NCBI GenBank assembly: GCA_964556755.1
Contig: CAZKXI010000009.1
Coordinates: forward strand, 1 to 64,000
Direction: 5' to 3'
Origin: UBA4085 sp964556755
Lineage (GTDB): Bacteria > Acidobacteriota > Aminicenantia > Aminicenantales > UBA4085
DNA length: 64,000 nucleotides
Shown: piece after piece, positions 1-7,868 of the stretch
Layout of the letters: every line of letters begins with the position of its first letter
Numbering within the stretch: position 1 is the stretch's first letter
Position numbers and translations under genes: made by a program
Notes under the pieces: model-generated
The model's database searches: none
Told to the model about the DNA's origin: nothing
The model's input: only the letters and a program-made list of their open reading frames with translations

Positions 1-1
1 G

Positions 2-574
2 GGGAACACGGTCGATCTCTTCGTCGACGGGCCCTTCCGCGACGAGGAGCGGCGGCGGCGCACGGCCCGCTGGAACGACCCGGGCTACATCGTGGTGTAC
101 GAGTTCACCGTCAAGGTCCCCCGCCGGACGCGGCTGGGGCTCAAGACCGTGACCGACGGCGACGTGGCCGTGCGCGGCGTCGAGGGCGGCTTCGACGTCT
201 CCAACGTCAACGGGAAAGTGACCCTGGAAGGCCTGGCCGGCGCCGGCAAGGCCGACACGGTCAACGGCGACCTGAGGGCGGCGTTCGCCCGCAACCCGGG
301 CGGCGAGTGCGCCTTCAAGACGGTCAACGGCGACGTGGACCTGACGTTCCGCGAAGGGCTGGCCGCCGACTTCCGGCTGAAGTCGATGATGGGCGAGGCC
401 CTGTCCGACTTCGCCATGGCCGGCCTGCCGGACGAGCCCCTGCGCCGGGAGCAGCGCGAAGGCCGGACGATCTTCCGCCGCGAGGGCTTCACCGGCGTGC
501 GGGTGGGCCGGGGCGGGCCGGTCATCCGCTGCGAGACCCTCAACGGCGACATCCTGATCCGCAAGTCCAAGTGA
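2..574 (+). CDS. DUF4097-type adhesin-like protein, 5' end missing
   Basis: The reading frame is already open at base 2, so the true start lies left of the window. The visible 190 residues show the short repeated beta-strand units typical of the DUF4097 putative adhesin family: recurring VNGKV, VNGDL, VNGDV and LNGDI steps, consistent with a right-handed beta-helix-like stack. It ends with the same IRK-type tail as the next gene, which lies 19 bases downstream and is a longer paralogue, so both probably form one operon. Family members are usually exported or membrane-linked, but no signal is visible because the N terminus is lost. Biochemical role unknown. Confidence 0.8.
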   Translation, partial: GNTVDLFVDGPFRDEERRRRTARWNDPGYIVVYEFTVKVPRRTRLGLKTVTDGDVAVRGVEGGFDVSNVNGKVTLEGLAGAGKADTVNGDLRAAFARNPGGECAFKTVNGDVDLTFREGLAADFRLKSMMGEALSDFAMAGLPDEPLRREQREGRTIFRREGFTGVRVGRGGPVIRCETLNGDILIRKSK

Positions 575-593
575 GTCACTTAAGGAGAAACCC

Positions 594-1628
594 ATGAAAT
601 CGAAAAAGAGCCTGTTCCGCGTCGGCATTCCCGCCTTCCTTCTGGCCGCCCTGGCGATCTCGGCCGCATCGGCCGGGTCCATGGGCGCGGCCGACCCGGC
701 CGCCGCCCCCGAGCGGCTGGTCGTCCCCCTGAGCAAGCCCGGCCAGCCGGCCACCATCGAGCTCGACATGATGTTCGGCTCGATTAAGGTCTCCGGCTAT
801 GAGGGCAAGGACATCATTGTCGAGGCTACGCCCCGGGCCAAGTCCATGAAGGACGCCTTCGGGCCGGCCGTCGCCTGGGCCAAGCCCGGCGCGCCCGCGG
901 CGCCCGTCCCGCCAGCCGCTGCGGCACCCTCTTCCGGAGTCGCCGTCGTCGCTCCCTCGCCGCGCCCGCTCAAACTGGCCAAGCCGGGAGCCCTGGCCTT
1001 CTTCGGCGACGAGCAGGCCGAGAAGAAGAAGCAGGAGAAAGCCGCCGGCCTCAAGCCCGTGCCGCTGGCCGGCTCGGGGCTGACCGTCGAGGAGGAAGAC
1101 AACGTCGTGACCCTGGAGGTCGAGTCCTGGCGGCAGGCCTACGACCTCGACATCAAGGTCCCGGCTTCCACTTCAGTGAGCATCGACGGCGCCAATCTGG
1201 ACGGCGTGACCGTGACCAACGTCTCCGGCGGGATCGAGATCGAGAGCGCCGGGGGCGGCATCAAGCTGACCAACGTGGTCGGCCCGGTGGTGGCCGAGTC
1301 GACTTCGGGCGACATCGAGGTCGTCTTCACCCGGGTGCCCTCCGGCAAGCCGATGTCCTTCGTCACCTTCAACGGCGACGTGGATGTGACCCTGCCGGCC
1401 GAGACCAAGGCCTCCTTCCGGATCAAGTCGTCCATGGGCGAGGTCTTCACCGACTTCGACTTGGCCCTCAAGTCCCTGCCCGTCGAGCCCGAGAAGACGG
1501 CCGGGCGCGAGGGCGGCAAGTACCGGGTCAGCCTGGAGCGGGCCGTCGTCGGCACCATCAACGGCGGCGGAGCCGAGATGACCCTTCAGAACTTCAACGG
1601 CAACATCTACATCCGAAAGAGGAAGTAA
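594..1628 (+). CDS. Secreted DUF4097-type adhesin-like protein
   Basis: 344 residues, preceded by AAGGAGAA six bases before the ATG. Residues 1-33 form a signal peptide (KSKK, a hydrophobic stretch, then ASA). Residues 40-75 resemble the start of DUF4097 proteins (MMFGSIKVSGYEGKDI). A low-complexity Ala/Pro/Lys linker lies at about 90-165. The C-terminal half is a ladder of short beta-strand repeats (SIDGANLDGVTV, TSGDIEV, FNGDVDV, FNGNIYI). It is the second gene of a pair with the partial paralogue upstream, and an intrinsic terminator follows 25 bases after the stop. It is probably periplasmic or surface-located. The family has no settled biochemical function. Confidence 0.85.
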   Translation: MKSKKSLFRVGIPAFLLAALAISAASAGSMGAADPAAAPERLVVPLSKPGQPATIELDMMFGSIKVSGYEGKDIIVEATPRAKSMKDAFGPAVAWAKPGAPAAPVPPAAAAPSSGVAVVAPSPRPLKLAKPGALAFFGDEQAEKKKQEKAAGLKPVPLAGSGLTVEEEDNVVTLEVESWRQAYDLDIKVPASTSVSIDGANLDGVTVTNVSGGIEIESAGGGIKLTNVVGPVVAESTSGDIEVVFTRVPSGKPMSFVTFNGDVDVTLPAETKASFRIKSSMGEVFTDFDLALKSLPVEPEKTAGREGGKYRVSLERAVVGTINGGGAEMTLQNFNGNIYIRKRK

Positions 1629-1653
1629 GCCTTCCCCATTCCGTCCTTCCCCC

Positions 1654-1683
1654 GGGGCGCGGCCTCCCGCGCCCCTTTTTTTT
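1654..1683 (+). terminator. Intrinsic terminator after the DUF4097 pair
   Basis: A perfect 9-bp GC stem (GGGGCGCGG at 1654-1662, CCGCGCCCC at 1667-1675) with a CCTC loop is followed directly by eight T. It closes the plus-strand DUF4097 operon in the gap before the convergent mannosidase gene. Confidence 0.9.
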
Positions 1684-1686
1684 CGT

Positions 1687-4635
1687 TCAGTTCATCCGGA
1701 TGACGACGGTGTGGATGCCGTGGGGCCGGATGGGGATGTAGATCGACTCCGGCACGACCTTCTGCATGTTGGTCGGATTCTCGGCCAGGTCGGCGACGAA
1801 ATACGTGACCGTGTCGGCATAGAGCAGCGGCGAAGTCAGCCGGACCTGGCCCTCCTTGCCGGCCACCTCGCGCAGGCGGACCGACAGCCCGCCCCAGCGG
1901 TCGGAAGGCACGACGGCCTGGATGACCACGTTGGGCGCGTCGACGGCGAAGAAGCCGGCCTTGGCCGCGGGCATGTTGCCTTTGTTCTTATCCGCCAGCC
2001 AGACGGCCGTCAGCGGCGCCTGCGACTCCCAGCCGAAGCGCGTGGCCGCGGCCGGGTCCGATCCCCCGGCTCGGCTGGTCAGAGAGTAGCGGAAGACGAG
2101 CCGGCCGCCCTGGGAGGCCTTGAAGTTCGTCATCCACAGGTTGTTCAGGGCGTAGGAGAAGACGAAGGGGCTCTTCAGCTCCAGGGCCTTCAGCCACTTG
2201 CCGGTGTTGATGTCGCCGAACTGGACCAGCGGCGCCTCCAGCGGCGACCAGACGACGCTCGCCTTCGGCCCGGCGGCCTCGACCCAGCTCTGGACGGTGT
2301 GCCAGTCGCGGGTCGTCCCCGGCAGCTGCTCCGCCTCCGGGGCCATGGAGCCGTTCGCGATCTCGAAGCGCATCTTGCCGCCCTCGACCTTGAACGGGAA
2401 GGCGAAGTAGGCCGCCTCGGGATCGTACGTCTCGTCCTTATGCAGGGTGTTGACGATGTCGACCCGCTTGAGGCCGTCATAGAGGATGATCTCCTGCGTG
2501 ATCACGGGATGGCGGAAGGCCTTGGTCGTCACCACCAGGCTGGACGCCCCCGGCCCCTGCAGTCCCGGCTTGGCCGACGCCGCGACGGGCGAGTAGCGCT
2601 TGAACTCGGCCCGCTTGGCCATGTTGTCCACCGCCTCCCGCCCGCCGACCGGGTTCTCGTAGACGAACTGGTTCAGCGTCCATCCGGACTTGGCGTCGAC
2701 CAGCTCGGCCCCGGTCTGCTTGTCGACCAGGCTGGCCAAGCCGCCCGTGACGGGATCCATAACCGCCTTGTAGAACCTGTTCTCGATCGTCCCCTTCCCC
2801 ACTACCGCGCCCGGGGCCGGCGGCGCCGGGGCCGCGTCGGGCGTGATGGTGTAGACCGCATAGCCCATCGGCGGCACCGTGGCCTGGAAGAGGAGGGTCG
2901 CCTTGTCGACGATCTGATAGGAGATCTCCGCTCCGCTCGCCTTCTCGAAGAGCTTGAACTTGCCCTTCTTCTCGACCAGAGCCGGCGGCAGCGCGGCCCG
3001 GACCATGTCCGTCCGCTCCCAGGACAGCGGGTTGAAGACGGCCATGCCGTACGCTCCCGGGTTGGGAATGCGCTTGATGATCGATCCCAGGCTTCTCTGA
3101 GCCAGGGTCTTGGCCATCTCGCGGGCGGCGTAGGCGTAGCCGCCTTTGATCATCCACTGCCCGCGGGCCAGCTCGGACTCCGGCTCGCTGATGGAATTGT
3201 GGGCCCCCCAGGTGTGCTCGTCGTAGAGCATCGTCTGCCGCCACGCTTCCCAGAGGTCCTCGGCGGGGTAGGCAAAGCTCTTGTCCAGGAGGCTGGCCGC
3301 CAGCGACCACAGCTCGGCCGCCGCGATGTCGGCGTGGGCCATCCGGTTCAGGCCCGTCTCGAAGGCCGTGGAGCCGATGCCGTCGGTCCAATAGTCGGGC
3401 CAGCCCAGCTTGTGCGTCGGGATGGACTTGGCGTAGGCCTTCTCGAAGCCTTCAAAGAACTCGCTCATGGTCGACAGCCGCAGCTGGGGGTAGGCCCAGC
3501 GGGCGTTCCACTCCCTGACCCGGTCCGATAGCTCCTTCTTGGGCGGGCAGTTGTCGGTGACGTAGCCGCTGACGTTGAAGGCGATCCGGTCGTAAGGGTA
3601 ATCCCCCCGCGCCTGCAGCTTGGTCAGATAGTCGACGATCTTGGGGAAGCTCTTCTCGATGCCCTCGTGGACCAGCAGGTCGTAGTTGGCGAAGAGATAG
3701 TGCTCGCCGTTCCAGTGGAGGATCTTGCTGCCGTCGGGCGACTGCCAGTAGAACGGATTGGGCCGGCGCAGCGGGGCCCGCGACCGGGTCTCGTTGATGC
3801 CGGTGGCGAACCACTTGACCCCCACCTGGCTGAGGACCTGCGGCGCCGCCCAGCTGAAGCCGGTGACGTCGTTGTTCATGGCCGACCGCAGCGGAAAGCC
3901 GTATTGCCGGCTCAGCCGGCGGGCCGTCTCCACCGAGCGGATGAGCTCCTCGTGGCCGAAGGCGTCGGACTGGTTGAGGTACCAGGCCGACAGCTCCACC
4001 CGGCCCGACTTGAGCAGCGCGATCAGGGCCTCGACCTTGGCCGGCGGGCGGCTTCTGAGGTAGCCCTCCAGGGCCCAGGCCACCTCGATGTTCCAGCGGA
4101 AGCGGGCCGCCTCGGGATAGCCGTCGGTAGCCTGGCAGTACTCGATCACCGAGTCCAGGTACTCGAGATGGTTGCGGGCCACCCGGCTTTGCAGCTCCGT
4201 GTAGCCGATATCGGTGTGGCTGTGGGGCAGGAGGGAGATCGTCCACTTGCGCTGGGGGAAGAGGGTCAGGGCCTTGACCGCCCTGTCCTTGCCCGCGGTA
4301 ACCGTAAAGGTCGCCGGCGAGGCCTTGACGATCTCGGGGACGTTGATGGTGATCAGATTGCGCCCGGCCTTCAAGGCGCCGGCCTCGAACTCCAGGGGCT
4401 TCCCGGCGCCCTTGACCTGGATGAGGGCGGCGGCTTGAGCCGCTCCGCTCTCGATGACTAGGTCGATCCGCTGCTTGAGCGCGGCGCCCTCCTGGACGAA
4501 GAGGACGGTCGGCTTGACCTCGATCTTGAGGGCTTCGGCAGGCGCGGAGGCCAGGGGCAGAGCCGCGGAGGCCGCGGCTATCAGAATGCCGGGGATGATC
4601 AAAGACCGGAATCTGCGGATCGGGCGTGCGGGCAT
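1687..4635 (-). CDS. Secreted glycoside hydrolase family 38 (alpha-mannosidase-like)
   Basis: 982 residues starting at the ATG at 4635, which has GGAGAG upstream and opens directly into a signal peptide (MPARPIRRFRSLIIPG, then ASAPAEA). An in-frame extension to 4803 has no ribosome site and is unlikely. A beta-sandwich-like region (about 35-125) precedes the GH38 catalytic domain. HSHTDIG at about 138-144 carries the metal-binding His and Asp, and the NNDVTGF segment carries the expected nucleophile Asp. The C-terminal half is the beta-sandwich part of GH38 proteins. It would hydrolyse alpha-mannosides or related glycans outside the cytoplasm. Substrate is not predictable from sequence. It stands alone on its strand. 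Confidence 0.88.
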   Translation of the reverse strand: MPARPIRRFRSLIIPGILIAAASAALPLASAPAEALKIEVKPTVLFVQEGAALKQRIDLVIESGAAQAAALIQVKGAGKPLEFEAGALKAGRNLITINVPEIVKASPATFTVTAGKDRAVKALTLFPQRKWTISLLPHSHTDIGYTELQSRVARNHLEYLDSVIEYCQATDGYPEAARFRWNIEVAWALEGYLRSRPPAKVEALIALLKSGRVELSAWYLNQSDAFGHEELIRSVETARRLSRQYGFPLRSAMNNDVTGFSWAAPQVLSQVGVKWFATGINETRSRAPLRRPNPFYWQSPDGSKILHWNGEHYLFANYDLLVHEGIEKSFPKIVDYLTKLQARGDYPYDRIAFNVSGYVTDNCPPKKELSDRVREWNARWAYPQLRLSTMSEFFEGFEKAYAKSIPTHKLGWPDYWTDGIGSTAFETGLNRMAHADIAAAELWSLAASLLDKSFAYPAEDLWEAWRQTMLYDEHTWGAHNSISEPESELARGQWMIKGGYAYAAREMAKTLAQRSLGSIIKRIPNPGAYGMAVFNPLSWERTDMVRAALPPALVEKKGKFKLFEKASGAEISYQIVDKATLLFQATVPPMGYAVYTITPDAAPAPPAPGAVVGKGTIENRFYKAVMDPVTGGLASLVDKQTGAELVDAKSGWTLNQFVYENPVGGREAVDNMAKRAEFKRYSPVAASAKPGLQGPGASSLVVTTKAFRHPVITQEIILYDGLKRVDIVNTLHKDETYDPEAAYFAFPFKVEGGKMRFEIANGSMAPEAEQLPGTTRDWHTVQSWVEAAGPKASVVWSPLEAPLVQFGDINTGKWLKALELKSPFVFSYALNNLWMTNFKASQGGRLVFRYSLTSRAGGSDPAAATRFGWESQAPLTAVWLADKNKGNMPAAKAGFFAVDAPNVVIQAVVPSDRWGGLSVRLREVAGKEGQVRLTSPLLYADTVTYFVADLAENPTNMQKVVPESIYIPIRPHGIHTVVIRMN

Positions 4636-4767
4636 GGCTCTCTCCTTTCGGGCGCGAAGCGTCCTCAATCTAGCATAAACGCCTCCCGCGGATAAACCGG
4701 CCGGCCGGAGCTTAGGCCCTAAAAAGGGCGAACGACCTGTCGCCCCCTCAACGCTTCTCCCCTTCGC

Positions 4768-4796
4768 TTGGGTCGGGGCGGAGACTCGGCTACAAT
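4768..4796 (+). promoter_or_regulatory. Promoter of the Ycf48-like gene
   Basis: TTGGGT (4768-4773), 17-base spacer, TACAAT (4791-4796). The predicted transcript starts near 4803 and keeps the AAAGGAGA ribosome site before the ATG at 4815. Confidence 0.6.
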
Positions 4797-4814
4797 GGAA
4801 CAAAGGAGACAGAT

Positions 4815-5927
4815 ATGATCCCTTCTCCCTCTTTCAAGAGTAAGGGGCTCGTTCCGGCCGGTTTCGTCGCGGCGGTTCTGTCTTCGCTTCTTCTGACCGC
4901 CGCCGGGCCCGCTCCGCGCCAGCTCGAGAAGCCGTCCCGCATCCCGATCCTGGCCTGGCAGGTCCAATCGAGCGGCACGATGGCCAGCCTGCGCGGCGTC
5001 GCGGCGATCGACGCGGAGACGGCTTGGGCCTCCGGGGCCGCCGGGACGGTCCTCCGCACGATCGACGGCGGCCGAACCTGGACCGTGCTCAAGGTGGCGG
5101 GCGCCGATACGGTCGATTTCCGCGACATCGAGGCCTTCGACGCCCGGACCGCCGTCGTCATGGGCATCGCCAGCCCGGCCCGCATCTTCCGGACCGAAGA
5201 CGGCGGCGCCCGCTGGACCGAAGTCTACCGCAACGACGCGGCCGGAATGTTCCTCGACGCCATCGATTTCTCCGGCCCGGACGACGGCTGGGCCGTCGGC
5301 GACGCGATCGGCGGCCGTATCTTCCTCCTGACCACCTCCGACGGCGGCCGGACCTGGAGCGAGCTCCCGGCCGAGCGCCGCCCGGCCGCGGCGGACGGCG
5401 AGGGATTATTCGCCGCCTCGGGCACGTGCCTCGAAGCCCGCAGCGCCGCCGAAGCCCGCTTCGTCACGGGGGGCTCGGTCTCCCGCATCTTTCATACCCG
5501 CGACGGCGGCCGGACCTGGATCGTCACGGCCTCGCCGCTTCTTCAGGGCCAGCCATCCTTCGGCGCCTACTCGGTCGCCTTCCGGGACGCCCGGATGGGC
5601 ATCGTGGTCGGAGGCGACTACCGCCGCGAAGCGTCCGCCGAGAAGTGCGCGGCCTTCAGCGCCGACGGCGGCGCCTCCTGGTCGCTCTCCGGGGAGCGCG
5701 GGCCGGGCGGCTTCCGCGAATGCGCCGCCTACGTCCCCGGATCCTCGCCCGCCCTGGCCCTGGCCGTGGGCCCGTCCGGGTCGGAATTCTCGCTCGACGA
5801 CGGGCGGACCTGGACGCCCATTCCCGGACCCTCCGGCTTCCACGCCCTGGCCCTGGCCCGCGACGGGTCAACCGGGTGGGCCGTGGGCAAGACCGGCCTT
5901 GTCGCCAGACTTCGGCTGGGCAGCTGA
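4815..5927 (+). CDS. Exported Ycf48/BNR-like beta-propeller protein
   Basis: 370 residues with a strong AAAGGAGA site. A signal or anchor segment covers about residues 10-33. The rest is built from repeated units of the form DGGRTW followed by a hydrophobic strand (IDGGRTWTVL, SDGGRTWSEL, RDGGRTWIVT, DDGRTWTPI). These are Asp-box/Ycf48-type blades of a roughly seven-bladed propeller. Such proteins in non-photosynthetic bacteria are exported and often annotated as oxidoreductases without evidence. Ligand or partner unknown. It is single-gene, followed by an acyl-CoA ligase with its own promoter. Confidence 0.8.
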   Translation: MIPSPSFKSKGLVPAGFVAAVLSSLLLTAAGPAPRQLEKPSRIPILAWQVQSSGTMASLRGVAAIDAETAWASGAAGTVLRTIDGGRTWTVLKVAGADTVDFRDIEAFDARTAVVMGIASPARIFRTEDGGARWTEVYRNDAAGMFLDAIDFSGPDDGWAVGDAIGGRIFLLTTSDGGRTWSELPAERRPAAADGEGLFAASGTCLEARSAAEARFVTGGSVSRIFHTRDGGRTWIVTASPLLQGQPSFGAYSVAFRDARMGIVVGGDYRREASAEKCAAFSADGGASWSLSGERGPGGFRECAAYVPGSSPALALAVGPSGSEFSLDDGRTWTPIPGPSGFHALALARDGSTGWAVGKTGLVARLRLGS

Positions 5928-5995
5928 CCCGAAATCGGAGCGGAAAAACGCCCCGGCGATCAGCCCGGGAATCGCTGTTCCCGGCCGGACAACCT

Positions 5996-6004
5996 TGATA
6001 TAAT
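5996..6004 (+). promoter_or_regulatory. Extended -10 promoter of the acyl-CoA ligase gene
   Basis: TGATATAAT is a consensus -10 hexamer with the TGn extension. The -35 region is weak, as is common for extended -10 promoters. The start codon at 6039 has its own GAGAGGAGAG site. Confidence 0.6.
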
Positions 6005-6038
6005 CCGTCCAGCCGACAGCCCGCGAGAGGAGAGTTCC

Positions 6039-7844
6039 ATGTCCGAACACTATTCCACTCTCGGCCGACTCTTCCTTTACAACGCCCGGACCTTCCCCAA
6101 GCCCGAGATGCTGAAGCACAAGGTCGACGGCCGCTGGGAGGCGATCTCGACCGAGGAGTTCGGCCGCCGGGTCCGACGCTTCTCCCTCGGCCTGCGGGCC
6201 CTGGGCCTGCGCCCCGGCGACAAGGCCGTGCTGCTGGCCGAGAGCGGTCCCGACTGGATTATCGCCGACTTCGCCATCATGTGCGCCGGCGCCGTCACGG
6301 TGCCGATCTTCCCGACCCTGCCGGCCGAGCAGATCCGCTACATCGTCGACGACTCCGAAGCCCGCGTCCTGATCTCCGCCGGCGGCGTCCTTTGGGAAAA
6401 AGTCATGGCCATCCGGGACCGCCTGCCCCACTTGGCGAAGGCCGTCTATCTCGGTCATGGCCCGCTCCCCTCCGAAGGGCTGGGCCCGTTGGGACTGTCC
6501 TTGGCCGAGGTCGCGGCTATGGGCGAGCAGGCCGAAAAGGCCGATCCCGCCGCCTTCGCCGCCATGGCCGAGGCCATCCGGCCGGACGACTTGGCCTCGA
6601 TCATCTACACCTCGGGCACGACCGGCGTCCCCAAGGGCGTCATGCTCAGCCACGGCAACATCGTGGCCAATCTCGACAGCCTCAACGAGCACGTCCCCTT
6701 CAACGACCGCGATGTCATCCTGTCGTTTCTGCCCCTTTCCCACGTCCTGGAGAGGACCGGCTCCTTCCTCTTCCTGAGCAACGGCTGCTCGATCGCCTTC
6801 GCCGAGAACGTGGCCGCCGTGGCCGAGAACATGATCGAGCTGCGCCCGACCATGATGATCAGCGTGCCGCGGCTTTTCGAGAAGATCTACGCCCGGGTCA
6901 TGGACCAGGTCCGGACCGGCTCGGCCGTCAAGAAGGCCATCTTCTTCTGGGGCGTCAAGGTCGGCAAGGCCGCCGCCGCGCTGTCCATCTCGGGGCGCCC
7001 CATCCCGGGCGGCCTGGCCCTGCGGCTGAAGCTGGCCCGCAAGCTGGTCTTCGCCAAGATCCTGGCCAAGACCGGCGGCCGCTTCCGCTTCTTCGTCTGC
7101 GGCGGGGCCCCCATCGCGGCCGACATCCAGGAGTTCTTCTACGCCGTGGGCCTGATCATCCTGGCCGGCTATGGCCTGACCGAGACGTCCCCCGTCCTGG
7201 CCGCCAACAACCTGGTCAAATACCGCTACGGCACGGTCGGCACGGCCATGCCCGGCGTCGACCTGCGCATCGCCGAGGACGGCGAGATCCTGGCCCGCGG
7301 CGCCAACGTCATGAAGGGATACTTCAAGAACGAGGCCGCCACCCGCGAGATCATGGCCGGGGGGTGGTTCCACACGGGCGATATCGGCGTTCTGTCCGAG
7401 GACGGGTACCTGACAATCACCGACCGCAAGAAGGACCTCATCGTGACCTCGGGCGGCAAGAACGTCGCCCCGCAGCCGATCGAGAGCCGCATCCTGGCCA
7501 ATCCGATCTTCTCCAGCGCCGTCGTCGTGGGCGCCGAGCGCAAGTTCATCGCCGCCCTGGTCGTGCCGGACTTTGAGCGCCTGGAGGCCTGGGCCCGGGG
7601 CCGGGGCCTGGCCTTCGAGAGCCGGGCCGACCTCTGCCGCAAGCCGGAGGTCTCGGCCTACCTGTTGGAGCAGGTCGAGGCGGCCACGCCCGACTTGGCC
7701 GCCTACGAGCGGATCAAGAAGATCGCCGTCCTGGACAAGGACTTCGAGATCGGCGAGAACGAGGTCACGCCGACCCTCAAGATCAAGCGCAACATCGTCG
7801 AGAAGAAGTACAAGGACATCATCGACGCCCTCTACGCCGAGTGA
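6039..7844 (+). CDS. Long-chain fatty acid-CoA ligase (AMP-forming)
   Basis: 601 residues, the usual length for the FAA1/FadD15-type AMP-binding enzymes. It activates a fatty acid with ATP to an acyl-adenylate and transfers it to CoA. The AMP-binding P-loop YTSGTTGVPKG is at 190-200. Further motifs follow: YGLTETSPV, the GWFHTGDIG adenylation motif, and the ITDRKKDLIVTSGGKNV hinge that closes on the C-terminal domain. AGGAGAG precedes the ATG. Probably cytoplasmic or membrane-associated, acting in lipid turnover or beta-oxidation. No pathway genes adjoin it. Confidence 0.92.
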   Translation: MSEHYSTLGRLFLYNARTFPKPEMLKHKVDGRWEAISTEEFGRRVRRFSLGLRALGLRPGDKAVLLAESGPDWIIADFAIMCAGAVTVPIFPTLPAEQIRYIVDDSEARVLISAGGVLWEKVMAIRDRLPHLAKAVYLGHGPLPSEGLGPLGLSLAEVAAMGEQAEKADPAAFAAMAEAIRPDDLASIIYTSGTTGVPKGVMLSHGNIVANLDSLNEHVPFNDRDVILSFLPLSHVLERTGSFLFLSNGCSIAFAENVAAVAENMIELRPTMMISVPRLFEKIYARVMDQVRTGSAVKKAIFFWGVKVGKAAAALSISGRPIPGGLALRLKLARKLVFAKILAKTGGRFRFFVCGGAPIAADIQEFFYAVGLIILAGYGLTETSPVLAANNLVKYRYGTVGTAMPGVDLRIAEDGEILARGANVMKGYFKNEAATREIMAGGWFHTGDIGVLSEDGYLTITDRKKDLIVTSGGKNVAPQPIESRILANPIFSSAVVVGAERKFIAALVVPDFERLEAWARGRGLAFESRADLCRKPEVSAYLLEQVEAATPDLAAYERIKKIAVLDKDFEIGENEVTPTLKIKRNIVEKKYKDIIDALYAE

Positions 7845-7868
7845 GGCGCGCCGGGGGGCCGGCCGCCC